Shown: positions 31,414-40,293 of the stretch, piece after piece
How positions within the stretch are numbered: the stretch's first letter is position 1
How the letters are laid out: every line of letters begins with the position of its first letter
DNA from: Pseudomonas wuhanensis
GTDB taxonomy: Bacteria > Pseudomonadota > Gammaproteobacteria > Pseudomonadales > Pseudomonadaceae
Direction: 5' to 3'
Assembly: GCF_030687395.1 (NCBI RefSeq)
Contig: NZ_CP117430.1
Location: 1,302,001 to 1,366,000, forward strand
Length of the DNA: 64,000 bases
Notes under the pieces: generated by a model
The model's database searches: none
Told to the model about the DNA's origin: nothing
Seen by the model: the letters and a program-made list of their open reading frames with translations, nothing else
Program-made: the position numbers and the translations under genes

Positions 31414-32790
31414 ATGTCCTTTACCCGTCGACAAATACTCGGTGGTCTGGCCGGTCTTGTGGTGGTTGGCGTGGGGGCCGGTGGCGCGTCGCGTTACTGG
31501 CTGGGCAAAATGGCCGACGCTGACGCCGGTCACGACTATGAGCTGATCGCCGCACCGCTGGACGTCGAACTGGTGGCCGGGCACAAGACGCCGGCCTGGG
31601 CGTTCGGCCCGTCGGCGCCGGGCACTGAGTTGCGCGTGCGTCAGGGCGAATGGCTGCGGGTGCGCTTCATCAATCACCTGCCGGTGGCGACCACCATTCA
31701 CTGGCACGGCATCCGCCTGCCGCTGGAAATGGACGGCGTGCCGTACGTGTCGCAATTGCCGGTGCTGCCGGGCGAGTACTTCGACTACAAATTCCGCGTG
31801 CCCGACGCTGGCAGCTACTGGTATCACCCGCACGTGAACAGCAGCGAAGAGCTCGGTCGCGGCCTGGTCGGCCCGCTGATCATCGAAGAGCGTGAGCCCA
31901 CTGGTTTCAAATACGAAAAAACCTTGAGCCTCAAGAGCTGGCACGTTGATGAAGAGGGCGCGTTCGTCGCCTTCAGCATTCCTCGCGAAGCGGCCCGTGG
32001 CGGCACGGCGGGGGGCTTGTCGACCATCAACGGTGTCTCGCAAGCGGTGATCGACTTGCCCGCCGGGCAAATCACCCGCGTACGCCTGCTCAACCTCGAC
32101 AATACGCTGACGTATCGCCTCAACATCCCTGGTGTCGAAGCGCAGATCTACGCGCTGGACGGCAATCCGATTGAACCGCGCCCACTGGGCAAGGAATACT
32201 GGCTCGGCCCTGGCATGCGCATTTGCCTGGCGATCAAGGCACCGCCGGCCGGCGAAGAACTGTCCCTGCGCAATGGCCCGGTACGCCTGGGCACCTTCCG
32301 CTCAGTGGCGAACACCGATGCGCCGACCGAGTGGCCGCCGGCGCTGCCCGCCAACCCGGTGGCCGAGCCGGACCTGGCCAATGCCCAGAAACTCAACTTC
32401 AATTTTGAATGGGTAGGCTCGGTGTCGGTCAATGTCGAAAATGGCAAGCCGCCCAGTCTGTGGCAGATCAACGGCAAGGCCTGGGACATCACCGACAAGA
32501 CCTGCGCCGATCGACCGATTGCCAAGCTCGAAAAGGGCAAAAGCTATATTTTCGAATTGAAGAACATGACTCAGTATCAACACCCGATCCATTTGCATGG
32601 CATGAGCTTCAAGGTCATTGCTTCGAACCGGCACAAGGTCATCCCGTACTTCACCGACACGTACCTGTTGGGCAAGAACGAGCGCGCGCAAGTGGCGCTG
32701 GTGGCGGATAACCCTGGGGTCTGGATGTTCCACTGCCATGTGATCGACCACATGGAAACCGGCCTGATGGCCGCCATCGAGGTGGCGTGA
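31414..32790 (+). CDS. Periplasmic multicopper oxidase (laccase-like)
   Basis: This 458-residue oxidase has a Tat-like signal (SFTRRQILGGLAGLVVVG) and all four copper clusters: TIHWHG, YWYHPHV, HPIHLHG and the type-1 site HCHVIDHMETGL. The position five residues after the last type-1 His is Leu, which is associated with a higher-potential type-1 copper in laccases. It would oxidise phenols or metals in the periplasm; the substrate is unknown. The ATG at 31414 starts MSFTRRQIL; the earlier frame start adds non-conserved residues. The stop codon overlaps the tadA start (ATGA arrangement). Confidence 0.9.
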   Translation: MSFTRRQILGGLAGLVVVGVGAGGASRYWLGKMADADAGHDYELIAAPLDVELVAGHKTPAWAFGPSAPGTELRVRQGEWLRVRFINHLPVATTIHWHGIRLPLEMDGVPYVSQLPVLPGEYFDYKFRVPDAGSYWYHPHVNSSEELGRGLVGPLIIEEREPTGFKYEKTLSLKSWHVDEEGAFVAFSIPREAARGGTAGGLSTINGVSQAVIDLPAGQITRVRLLNLDNTLTYRLNIPGVEAQIYALDGNPIEPRPLGKEYWLGPGMRICLAIKAPPAGEELSLRNGPVRLGTFRSVANTDAPTEWPPALPANPVAEPDLANAQKLNFNFEWVGSVSVNVENGKPPSLWQINGKAWDITDKTCADRPIAKLEKGKSYIFELKNMTQYQHPIHLHGMSFKVIASNRHKVIPYFTDTYLLGKNERAQVALVADNPGVWMFHCHVIDHMETGLMAAIEVA

Positions 32791-33287
32791 TGCGTCAGAT
32801 TCGCCCCGCAGCGATTATCGACCGCAGCCGTGATCGCGATTTCATGCGCGAAGCTCTGGCCCTCGCCGCCGAAGGCGCGGCGCTGGGTGAAGTGCCGGTG
32901 GGCGCGGTGCTGGTGCAGGACGGTGAAATCATCGGGCGCGGTTTCAATTGCCCAATCAGCGGCAACGACCCCAGCGCCCACGCCGAGATGGTCGCGATCC
33001 GCGCCGCCGCCCAGGCCGCCAGCAACTACCGCCTGCCGGGCAGTACGCTTTACGTGACGCTGGAGCCGTGCAGCATGTGCGCCGGGCTGATCGTGCACTC
33101 GCGGATCGCGCGGGTGGTGTATGGCGCGCTGGAGCCCAAGGCCGGGATTGTGCAGAGCCAGGGGCAGTTCTTTACCCAAGGCTTTTTGAATCATCGGGTG
33201 GTGTATGAGGGCGGGGTGTTGGCGGAGGAGTGTGGCGCGGTGTTGAGTGAATTCTTCAAGGCCCGAAGAGCAAAACCTTCAGAGTAA
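32790..33287 (+). CDS. tadA: tRNA-specific adenosine deaminase TadA
   Basis: TadA converts adenosine-34 to inosine in tRNA-Arg, allowing decoding of CGN codons. Zinc ligands and the proton-shuttle Glu are in SAHAEMVAIR and LEPCSMCAG. The ATG at 32790 overlaps the preceding stop TGA; a GTG three bases earlier is less likely. The product is 165 residues, usual for TadA. It is probably co-transcribed with the upstream oxidase, although no functional link is apparent. Confidence 0.94.
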   Translation: MRQIRPAAIIDRSRDRDFMREALALAAEGAALGEVPVGAVLVQDGEIIGRGFNCPISGNDPSAHAEMVAIRAAAQAASNYRLPGSTLYVTLEPCSMCAGLIVHSRIARVVYGALEPKAGIVQSQGQFFTQGFLNHRVVYEGGVLAEECGAVLSEFFKARRAKPSE

Positions 33288-33296
33288 ACACCGATA

Positions 33297-33390
33297 CCTG
33301 TGGGAGCGGGCTTGCCCGCGATGGCGTCGGCACATCAAGCATTGATGTTGACTGAACCACCGCTATCGCGGGCAAGCCCGCTCCCACAGG
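33297..33390. repeat. REPIN between tadA and cmoB
   Basis: CCTGTGGGAGCGGGCTTGCC and GGCAAGCCCGCTCCCACAGG form inverted arms. The spacer includes 'CATCAAGCATTGATGTTGA'. Confidence 0.85.
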
Positions 33391-33416
33391 TTTATCTGGT
33401 GTCTGGGAGATTGAGG

Positions 33417-34373
33417 CTATTTGCGGGCGACGATCACCGCGCGCATCGGCGCCGGCAGCCCTTCGATCGTTTTACTGTGATCTTGCGGGTCAAGGAAGTC
33501 GCTCAACGACTGATACTTCATCCACTCCGTCCCGCGTTGTTCCTCGACCGTGGTCACGCTCACATCCACGCAACGCACATCGCTGAAGCCGGCGCGGCGC
33601 AGCCACAGTTCCAGCGCGGGCACTGATGGCAGGAACCACACGTTACGCATCTGCGCGTAACGGTCTTCCGGCACCAACACCTGCTGCTGATCGCCTTCGA
33701 TCACCAGCGTTTCCAGCACCAGTTCACCGCCTTTGACCAGGCAATCCTTAAGCGCCAGCAAATGCTCGATCGGCGAGCGGCGGTGATAGAACACGCCCAT
33801 GGAAAACACCGTGTCGAAGCCTTCCAGATTCGGCGGCAGGTCTTCGAAAGGGAAGGGCAGGTGCCAGGCATTGGGCTCGGACAAGTAGCGTTGTACGGCC
33901 TGGAACTGGCAGAAGAACAGCCAGTTCGGGTCGACGCCGATCACGCTATCAGCCCCGGCGCCGAGCATGCGCCACATGTAATAACCGTTGCCGCAGCCGA
34001 CATCGAGGATGCGTTTGCCTTTCAGGTCCAGGTGCGGAGCTACCCGGGACCATTTCCAGTCCGAACGCCATTCAGTGTCGACATGCACGCCGAACAGGTC
34101 GAACGGGCCTTTACGCCAGGGCGACAAACCCATCAACGCGGTGCGCATTTGCGCGCGGGTCTCAACGTCGCAATCAGTGTCCAGTTTCAAGCCATTCAAC
34201 AAGTCGACTTCGCTCGGCTGAATCTTCGGCAACGCGTCCAGCGCGCTCTGCCAGCGTTCCAGGTCACCGTGACCTTTTTCCATTTTCTTGTCGAGTTGTG
34301 CCTGCAGGGTGTTGGCCCATTCGGCCAGCGGGGTACCGGCCAGACGGCGGGCGAGGGGGGACAGATCAATCAT
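33417..34373 (-). CDS. cmoB: tRNA U34 carboxymethyltransferase CmoB
   Basis: CmoB moves a carboxymethyl group from carboxy-S-adenosylmethionine to 5-hydroxyuridine-34 of tRNA, giving cmo5U. The methyltransferase core has [15 protein letters not shown] as SAM motif [15 protein letters not shown] and [14 protein letters not shown] are typical family segments. The length is 318 residues. The start overlaps the cmoA stop (ATGA arrangement), so CmoA, which makes the cofactor, is translated just before it. Confidence 0.95.
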   Translation of the reverse strand: MIDLSPLARRLAGTPLAEWANTLQAQLDKKMEKGHGDLERWQSALDALPKIQPSEVDLLNGLKLDTDCDVETRAQMRTALMGLSPWRKGPFDLFGVHVDTEWRSDWKWSRVAPHLDLKGKRILDVGCGNGYYMWRMLGAGADSVIGVDPNWLFFCQFQAVQRYLSEPNAWHLPFPFEDLPPNLEGFDTVFSMGVFYHRRSPIEHLLALKDCLVKGGELVLETLVIEGDQQQVLVPEDRYAQMRNVWFLPSVPALELWLRRAGFSDVRCVDVSVTTVEEQRGTEWMKYQSLSDFLDPQDHSKTIEGLPAPMRAVIVARK

Positions 34374-35113
34374 GGCAAGGCAATCAACGAGGCAAAGTTA
34401 AGACACTGGAACCACGGCACGACTTTCGAGAACCCGGCGGCCAACAGGCGCTCGCGGTGTTCTTCGAGGCTGTCGGGCTTCATGACATTTTCGATGGCGC
34501 TGCGTTTCTGGGCGATTTCCAGTTCGCTGTAGCCGTTAGCGCGTTTGAAGGCCACATGCAGGTCGGTGAGCAGCGCGTGTTCTTCGGGATCGTTGAAGCG
34601 CAGCTTCTCCGAAAGGATCAGCGCGCCACCGGGCAACAGCGATTGACGGATGCGCGAGAGCAGCGCGGTGCGCTGGTCCGGGGCGATGAATTGCAGGGTG
34701 AAGTTCAGCGCCACCACCGAGGCCGGCTGAAATTCCAAGGCAAGGATATCGCCCTCGATTACTTCCACCGGCAGCAACTCCTGGAACATCGAGTCCTGGC
34801 CGTTGAGGTATTCGCGGCAACGCTCGACCATGGCGGCGGAGTTATCCACAGCGATCACCCGGCAACCGTCGGTGCGCACGTGGCGGCGCAAGGCCTGGGT
34901 CACAGCGCCCAACGATGAGCCCAGGTCGTAGAGCACGCTGTTGGGCTGGGCGAACTGCGCGGCGAGCACGCCGAGGTTTTCCACGATGGTCGGATATCCC
35001 GGCACCGAGCGCTTGATCATGTCCGGGAATACCCGCACCACGTCCTCGTTAAAGGCGAAGTCAGGTACCTGGGTCAAAGGCTGGGCGAAAAGGCGATCGG
35101 ATTCTTTGCTCAC
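34370..35113 (-). CDS. cmoA: Carboxy-S-adenosyl-L-methionine synthase CmoA
   Basis: CmoA makes carboxy-SAM from SAM and prephenate, the donor used by CmoB. The SAM-binding motif is [11 protein letters not shown], and [10 protein letters not shown] and LSEKLRF are family features. The start is the GTG at 35113 (reading [12 protein letters not shown]), giving 247 residues, the family length; an upstream ATG would add an unlikely tail. The 4-bp overlap with cmoB indicates one operon. Confidence 0.94.
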   Translation of the reverse strand: MSKESDRLFAQPLTQVPDFAFNEDVVRVFPDMIKRSVPGYPTIVENLGVLAAQFAQPNSVLYDLGSSLGAVTQALRRHVRTDGCRVIAVDNSAAMVERCREYLNGQDSMFQELLPVEVIEGDILALEFQPASVVALNFTLQFIAPDQRTALLSRIRQSLLPGGALILSEKLRFNDPEEHALLTDLHVAFKRANGYSELEIAQKRSAIENVMKPDSLEEHRERLLAAGFSKVVPWFQCLNFASLIALP

Positions 35114-35229
35114 GGCGGTTCCAGCGGTGTAGGTGGAAAAGGCCGGCATTTTAGCCAAATTGACGGGGGGATGCGCGGGTTGTCTGATAAAGCGCCGGAC
35201 TAACCTCGGTTAACAGAGAGACATGCAGT

Positions 35230-35361
35230 TGTGGCGAGGGAGCTTGCTCCCGCTCGGCTGCGCAGCAGTCGTCATTCGGTAAATGGGTTTTGTCTGGAAG
35301 AGTGGAGTCGCCTGGGTCGGGGCTGCTTCGCAGCCCAGCGGGAGCAAGCTCCCTCGCCACA
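35230..35361. repeat. Type-2 REP pair
   Basis: TGTGGCGAGGGAGCTTGCTC at the left and GAGCAAGCTCCCTCGCCACA at the right flank a spacer with GGGCTGCTTCGCAGCCC. This is a different REP family from the TGTGGGAGCGGGC type. Confidence 0.75.
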
Positions 35362-35365
35362 GAGT

Positions 35366-36001
35366 TCAGCGCGGTTTCTGGGCAAACGCCGACGCCGCAA
35401 TCCCCCATTGCCCCAGCCAGTAGCTGAGGATGATCACGTAAGGCGCGGCATGGAATGGCATCACAAACCGGTTAATACCAATCACGCTGTCAGAAAACAC
35501 AAATGCCACCGCGCCCGCCGCCGCCAGCAACGCCGAGCGTTTGGGCACGTCGGTGCCGAGGCGGGCCAGCGCGCGCCAGAGCATGGCGCTGATGGCCAGC
35601 CCGTAGACGATCACCGGGATCAGCAGCGGTCCCAAGCCATTGGAAATCAGAATCCCCAGCAGCACCGCGCCCACGCTCAACGCTAGCATCAACGGCAACA
35701 ATGCCAGACGCCGGCAATCGCTCAAATAAGCCTTCAGATACGCCAAATGCGCGACCAAAAACGCCCCAAGGCCAAACACGAACAAATCTTGCGGCAATGC
35801 CAGCAACACGTCGCCGACCAAGGAAAAAATCAAACCCAGGCTGATCCAGCGCCGATAGTCACTGGGCGGTGCATCGTGCAACCAGCCGAGCAGGGCCAGC
35901 ACCGGCATCGGTTTGACCAGCAGGCAGAGCAGCGTCGCATGCACACTGAGGCCATAGAGAAAGGTCACCGCGCCCATCAGCGCCAGAATCAGCCAGCCCA
36001 C
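35366..36001 (-). CDS. Lysoplasmalogenase-like membrane protein (YhhN family)
   Basis: This 211-residue integral membrane protein has about eight hydrophobic segments and YhhN-family signatures (SLIFSLVGDVLLALP, HLAYLKAYL, FSDSVIGINRF). Eukaryotic members (TMEM86) hydrolyse the vinyl-ether bond of lysoplasmalogens; the bacterial substrate is uncertain. It starts two bases after the stop of the inhibitor gene upstream, so both are in one operon. Confidence 0.85.
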   Translation of the reverse strand: MGWLILALMGAVTFLYGLSVHATLLCLLVKPMPVLALLGWLHDAPPSDYRRWISLGLIFSLVGDVLLALPQDLFVFGLGAFLVAHLAYLKAYLSDCRRLALLPLMLALSVGAVLLGILISNGLGPLLIPVIVYGLAISAMLWRALARLGTDVPKRSALLAAAGAVAFVFSDSVIGINRFVMPFHAAPYVIILSYWLGQWGIAASAFAQKPR

Positions 36002-36003
36002 GA

Positions 36004-36396
36004 TCAGTTAACCGCAATGGCGCAGTCGAAGGTTTTCACCGCCGGCACTTCGGGTGCCCACGGCTGTGAATAAGTCAGCCGCAAACGGCCAGTGCCGGTG
36101 GCAAAGGCCTGGAAGCGCCAGGTCGAGAGGCCGGCGCTGCCGACGACCCCGGCGTCTTCCGGGTTGCTGTAAACCTCGGGGCTGAGCGCGCGTAACACGC
36201 CACCGGCCGAATCCTGAATCGCCCAGCGGTAACCCGTGGTCGGGTTGCTTGGCAGGGTCAGGATCAGGTTTTGCCCGCTGTTCAGTTGCACCGGGCATTC
36301 GCTTTGTTTTTCCACGGTCACGTTGTGTGTCGATTGCGTGGCGCAAGCGCTCAGCAGGGCGAGGGCGAGGGGGATCAACAGGCGAGTGGGGGACAT
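36004..36396 (-). CDS. icp: Chagasin-type (I42) cysteine-protease inhibitor lipoprotein
   Basis: This 130-residue protein has a lipoprotein signal (LIPLALALLSAC) and the I42 inhibitor loop NPTTGYRW near residue 53, with a second loop around 'GVVGSAGLSTWRFQAFATGTG'. Chagasin-like proteins block papain-family proteases. The ATG at 36396 is chosen because the frame further upstream is REP-derived (repeated 'VGAGLPA'). P. aeruginosa carries, to my recollection, a similar inhibitor next to its asrA protease gene, which matches this layout. Its target protease is not known from sequence. Confidence 0.85.
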   Translation of the reverse strand: MSPTRLLIPLALALLSACATQSTHNVTVEKQSECPVQLNSGQNLILTLPSNPTTGYRWAIQDSAGGVLRALSPEVYSNPEDAGVVGSAGLSTWRFQAFATGTGRLRLTYSQPWAPEVPAVKTFDCAIAVN

Positions 36397-36487
36397 AAGA
36401 TCAGCGGCTCCGGCATTCACGACGAACGGCGAGCATAACTGAAGATGAGACAAAGTGTGACAGCGGACCGGGATGGCAGTGAGGGAT

Positions 36488-36706
36488 GGTGTCGTCAGTG
36501 CTGACGTCATCGCGGGCAAGCCCGCTCCCACAGGGTTTTGTGGTGAACACAAGATTTGTGAACACCCCGGATCACTGTGGGAGGGCTGTGGTGTCAGTGC
36601 CGACGCCTTCGCGGGCAAGCCCGCTCCCACAGGGTCTTGTGGTGAGCACAAGATTTGTGAACACCCCGGATCACTGTGGGAGCGGGCTTGCCCGCGATGG
36701 CGGCGG
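36488..36706. repeat. Tandemly duplicated REPIN (99-bp unit)
   Basis: Two copies of a unit starting CGCGGGCAAGCCCGCTCCCA lie 99 bases apart (at 36511 and 36610) and share the spacer with 'AACACAAGATTTGTGAACAC' or close to it. In the first copy the right REP arm stops after CTGTGGGAG and continues straight into the next copy. Confidence 0.8.
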
Positions 36707-36725
36707 TGCAGGCGCTACATAACTA

Positions 36726-39143
36726 TCAGAACAATATCTTCGCCACATCCGCAAAGCGCTTGGCAAAGTGCACGGTAATCCCTTCTTTCAGATACTCGGG
36801 CAGTTCTTCAAAGCTACCGCGGTTGGGCTCCGGCAGGATCAACTCGAAAATCTTCTGCCGCCGCGCCGCGATCACCTTCTCGCGCACCCCGCCAATCGGC
36901 AGTACATGCCCGGTCAGCGTCAGCTCTCCGGTCATGGCCACACCTTTTTTCGGTGGCTGGTTGCGGGCGAGCGAAAGCAGGGCGCTGGCCATGGTCACGC
37001 CGGCGCTCGGGCCGTCTTTCGGCGTGGCTCCTTCCGGTACGTGGAGGTGAACGAAGGCTTCGTCGAAGAACGTCGGATCACCGCCAAATTGCTTCAGATG
37101 GGAGCTGACGTAGCTGTAGGCGATTTCTGCCGATTCTTTCATCACTTCCCCCAGTTGCCCGGTGAGCTTGAAGCCCCGGTTGAGGGTGTGGATGCGCGTG
37201 GCTTCGATCGGCAAAGTGGCGCCGCCCATGCTGGTCCAGGCCAGCCCGGTGATCACGCCGATGCCGGACAGCACTTGCTCGTTACGGAACACCGGCCGGC
37301 CGAGTGAGGCTTCCAGGTCTTTGGGGCCGAGTTTGATCACTGCTTTCGGTTCGTCGAGCAACTTCATCACGGCCTTGCGCACCAGTTTGCCGAGGTTTTT
37401 TTCCAGCTGCCGCACCCCGGCTTCACGGGCATAGCCGTCGATCAAGGCTTTCAATGCGTTGTCGCTGATGCTCAGGCTACCCTTGGACACGCCAGCTTTC
37501 TCAAGCTGTTTCGGCCACAGGTGACGCTTGGCGATCGCGACTTTCTCTTCGGTGATGTAACCCGAGAGGCGAATCACTTCCATCCGGTCCAGCAACGGGC
37601 CGGGAATCGAATCCAGGGTGTTGGCGGTGCAGACGAACAGCACTTTCGACAGGTCCAGGCGCAAATCCAGATAGTGGTCGAGGAATTCGACGTTCTGTTC
37701 CGGATCGAGGGTTTCCAGCAGCGCCGAGGCAGGGTCGCCCTGGTAGCTCTGGCCCATTTTGTCGATCTCGTCGAGCATGATCACCGGGTTCATCACTTCG
37801 ACATCTTTCAACGCGTGGACGAGTTTGCCCGGTTGCGCGCCGATGTAGGTGCGGCGGTGGCCCTTGATCTCGGCTTCGTCGCGCATGCCACCGACGCTGA
37901 AGCGGTAGAACGGCCGGCCGAGGGATTCAGCGATGGATTTGCCGACGCTGGTCTTGCCCACGCCCGGCGGGCCCACCAGCAACACGATGGAGCCGCTGAT
38001 TTCGCCTTTATAAGCGCCGACCGCGAGGAATTCGAGGATGCGGTCCTTGATGTCGTCGAGGCCGGCGTGGTGTTTGTCCAGCACCTTGCGCGCGTGTTTG
38101 AGGTTGAGATTGTCTTCTCCGTACACGCCCCAGGGCACTGAGGTTGCCCAGTCGAGGTAGTTGCGGGTCACCGCGTATTCCGGTGAGCCGGTCTCGAGGA
38201 TCGACAGCTTGTTCATTTCCTCTTCGATGCGTTTCTGCGCCTGAGGCGGCAACACCTTGCCCGTCAGACGTTGCTCGAACTGCTCGATGTCGGCGCTGCG
38301 GTCGTCTTTGGTCAGGCCCAGCTCTTGCTGGATGACCTTGAGCTGTTCCTTGAGGAAAAACTCGCGCTGATGCTCGCCGATCTTGCGGTTAACTTCGGCG
38401 GAGATTTCTTTCTGCAGGCGCGCGACTTCGACTTCCTTGCGCAGCATCGGCAGGACTTTTTCCATGCGCTTGAGCATCGGCACGCAGTCGAGCACTTCTT
38501 GCAGCTCGCTGCCCGTGGCCGAGGTCAGGGCGGCGGCGAAGTCGGTCAGCGGCGACGGGTCGTTGGGGCTGAAGCGGTTGAGGTAATTCTTCAGCTCTTC
38601 GCTGTACAGGGGGTTGAGTGGCAGCAGTTCCTTGATCGCGTTGATCAGCGCCATGCCGTAGGCCTTGACCTCGTCGGTCGGCTCGGTGGGCTGGTGCGGG
38701 TATTCGACTTCCACCAGGTACGGCGGGCGATGATGCTTGAGCCAGGTTTTGATGCGTACGCGGGTCAGGCCCTGGGCGACGAATTGCAGTTTGCCGTTTT
38801 CGCGACTGGCGTGATGCACTTTGACCAGGGTGCCGTATTCCGGCAGGGCTTTGGTGTCGAAGTGGCGCGGGTCTTCCTGGGGAGTGTCCATGAAGAACAG
38901 GGCCAGGGAGTGGTGATCGGACTGGCTCACCAGTTCGAGGGTTTCGGCCCACGGCTCTTCGTTGACGATCACCGGCAGTACTTGCGCCGGGAAGAAGGGC
39001 CGGTTGTGGATCGGGATGATGTAGACCTTGCCCGGCAGGTTCTGGCCAGGCAGGGCGAGGCCTTTGCTGGTGGCGTGGTGTTCGACGTTGTCTGTTTCGG
39101 CGTATTCGCTCGTGTCTTCAGGGAATTCTTGCTGGTCGGTCAT
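36726..39143 (-). CDS. Second Lon-type ATP-dependent protease (AsrA/Lon2-like)
   Basis: This 805-residue Lon protease has the N-terminal Lon domain, Walker A GPPGVGKTSVGKS, Walker B IMLDEIDKMG, and the catalytic Ser in PKDGPSAGVTMA with the partner Lys in KVIAARR. It is probably the orthologue of P. aeruginosa AsrA, a heat-shock and aminoglycoside-induced protease, rather than the primary Lon, given its neighbour icp and its acidic N-terminus (DQQEFPEDTSEYAETDN). The ATG at 39143 is used. A heat-shock type promoter sits 33-58 bases upstream. icp is downstream after the REP block. Confidence 0.9.
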   Translation of the reverse strand: MTDQQEFPEDTSEYAETDNVEHHATSKGLALPGQNLPGKVYIIPIHNRPFFPAQVLPVIVNEEPWAETLELVSQSDHHSLALFFMDTPQEDPRHFDTKALPEYGTLVKVHHASRENGKLQFVAQGLTRVRIKTWLKHHRPPYLVEVEYPHQPTEPTDEVKAYGMALINAIKELLPLNPLYSEELKNYLNRFSPNDPSPLTDFAAALTSATGSELQEVLDCVPMLKRMEKVLPMLRKEVEVARLQKEISAEVNRKIGEHQREFFLKEQLKVIQQELGLTKDDRSADIEQFEQRLTGKVLPPQAQKRIEEEMNKLSILETGSPEYAVTRNYLDWATSVPWGVYGEDNLNLKHARKVLDKHHAGLDDIKDRILEFLAVGAYKGEISGSIVLLVGPPGVGKTSVGKSIAESLGRPFYRFSVGGMRDEAEIKGHRRTYIGAQPGKLVHALKDVEVMNPVIMLDEIDKMGQSYQGDPASALLETLDPEQNVEFLDHYLDLRLDLSKVLFVCTANTLDSIPGPLLDRMEVIRLSGYITEEKVAIAKRHLWPKQLEKAGVSKGSLSISDNALKALIDGYAREAGVRQLEKNLGKLVRKAVMKLLDEPKAVIKLGPKDLEASLGRPVFRNEQVLSGIGVITGLAWTSMGGATLPIEATRIHTLNRGFKLTGQLGEVMKESAEIAYSYVSSHLKQFGGDPTFFDEAFVHLHVPEGATPKDGPSAGVTMASALLSLARNQPPKKGVAMTGELTLTGHVLPIGGVREKVIAARRQKIFELILPEPNRGSFEELPEYLKEGITVHFAKRFADVAKILF

Positions 39144-39175
39144 GGGGCACCTGCGCAATAGGGTATGGGTCTTAG

Positions 39176-39201
39176 ATGGGGCAGGTGGGGGGTGGTTTCA
39201 A
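39176..39201 (-). promoter_or_regulatory. Sigma-32-type heat-shock promoter of lon2
   Basis: On the minus strand TTGAAA (39196-39201) is followed after 14 bases by CCCCAT (39176-39181) and then CTA. Both boxes match the heat-shock consensus and the spacing fits. The start codon is at 39143. Confidence 0.75.
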
Positions 39202-39492
39202 TGGGCCTGGATATTTCAGCGTGTGTGTTCAGGGTTTTGACAGGTACTTGTGCTTGGCAACTAGATGGCTGATCAAGCTATCGCTGGATGGGCATCATGT
39301 CGGAATAAATACGTTTTACTGCAAGCCTCTTCTTCTCGATGGGTTCATATAACCGGCTTTCAGGCTGTTATTTCGATTGCTTATGGATGACTGTTATTTA
39401 TGACAGTAGACAGCTGTCGTTCGGTGCTGGAAATTGAGCACGAGCCCCTTCGCATTGAGGGGGGAGCGTTATACGAAAATATAGGGAGATAA
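39202..39492. other. AT-rich intergenic stretch between lon2 and a small gene
   Basis: No ORF of note and no clear RNA. It is AT-rich relative to its neighbours and includes short palindromes such as GACTGTTATTTATGACAG. It may hold the promoter of the 66-residue ORF that follows. Confidence 0.4.
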
Positions 39493-39495
39493 ATG

Positions 39496-39693
39496 ATGAG
39501 TTATCCAATTAAAACGACCTATAACGGATTGACCATTCTCGAGCATGACCCCGCGAATTCAGGTAATCGTTTTCAGATCGAATATTCGCCTGGGAGTGTC
39601 GGCGCATTTTTTAAGACATTGGAAGAAGTAAAACAATCTATCGATTATCAACAGGCAGTGGCGCGAGATGAGGGTGGCAAGTTTGGATATTAA
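39496..39693 (+). CDS. Small hypothetical protein (65 aa)
   Basis: The ORF begins MSYPIKTTYNGLTILEHDPA and has GGGAG seven bases upstream of the ATG at 39496; an ATG three bases earlier is less well spaced. It lacks a signal peptide and transmembrane helices, and I recognise no family. The 'ILEHDPANSGNRFQIEY' stretch and the final helix ('FKTLEEVKQSIDYQQAVARDE') suggest a small alpha/beta fold. The region is AT-rich, so it may have been acquired recently. Confidence 0.5.
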   Translation: MSYPIKTTYNGLTILEHDPANSGNRFQIEYSPGSVGAFFKTLEEVKQSIDYQQAVARDEGGKFGY

Positions 39694-39814
39694 TGGGGAG
39701 GCAGGATGTTCAGCCGCGCGTTCCGCTTTTTGAAGGAACGAACCGCGTGGGCGGGGCGGCTCGCGGAGGCGGCCTGACAGCCAACCAATCCCTCGCAGAT
39801 GCACACGGCTCGAT

Positions 39815-39905
39815 TGTGGGAGCGAGCCTGCTCGCGATGGCGGCGTGTCAGGCGATATCAATGTTGAATGTGAGAAAGCCTTCGCGGGCAAGCCTCGCTC
39901 CTACA
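39815..39905. repeat. REPIN with the GTTGAATGTGAGAAAG spacer
   Basis: TGTGGGAGCGAGCCTGCTCG and GGGCAAGCCTCGCTCCTACA are the arms. The spacer, GTGTCAGGCGATATCAATG and then TTGAATGTGAGAAAG, is almost the same as in the REPIN remnant at 42079-42165. Confidence 0.8.
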
Positions 39906-39910
39906 GAGGA

Positions 39911-40288
39911 TTAGCTGTGTGGCGCAGGTTTTGGGATGGCAACGTTATCCAGCATCCGGTTCACCGCCAGTTCTGCCAACATGACGATCTGTTGAATCGC
40001 CATCACCGTGTGCCGGTGCGGCCCTTCCAGATACCCCGCAATATCACTCGCCATCACACTCGCCTGGGCCAACGATTCACAGGTGTGAGCCAACAGGTCT
40101 TCGTCTTTGATATCCGGCGCGACCATATACATCGTGCTCGGCTTGCGGGCCACGGGGGATTTGAGGGCGGTGGGGTTGAGGTAGTGATCGAGCGCGCGGT
40201 TAGCGGCGTCGTGGAATTTTTTTGAATCGTTGGATTCGTAGGGCGAAACGTTCTCGGTTTCAGGGGGATTCGGTGTTTCTTTGAACAT
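39911..40288 (-). CDS. Small DUF6124-type protein (locus 2)
   Basis: This 125-residue protein has a Ser/Asn-rich N-terminus (NPPETENVSPYESNDSKKF) and helices in 'LLAHTCESLAQASVMASDIAGYL' and 'RHTVMAIQQIVMLAELAVNRMLD', the DUF6124 pattern. The function is unknown. The ATG at 40288 has GGAGCT upstream as its ribosome-binding site, which is part of a hairpin. Its leader shares structure with that of the gene at 28867-29190. The IS110-type element lies about 315 bp upstream of the start. Confidence 0.72.
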   Translation of the reverse strand: MFKETPNPPETENVSPYESNDSKKFHDAANRALDHYLNPTALKSPVARKPSTMYMVAPDIKDEDLLAHTCESLAQASVMASDIAGYLEGPHRHTVMAIQQIVMLAELAVNRMLDNVAIPKPAPHS

Positions 40289-40293
40289 GATGA

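Noticed and set aside
36488-36706. Repeats that could be read as a CRISPR array
   Set aside because: The units are REP palindromes with 99-bp spacing and near-identical spacers, and no cas genes are present.
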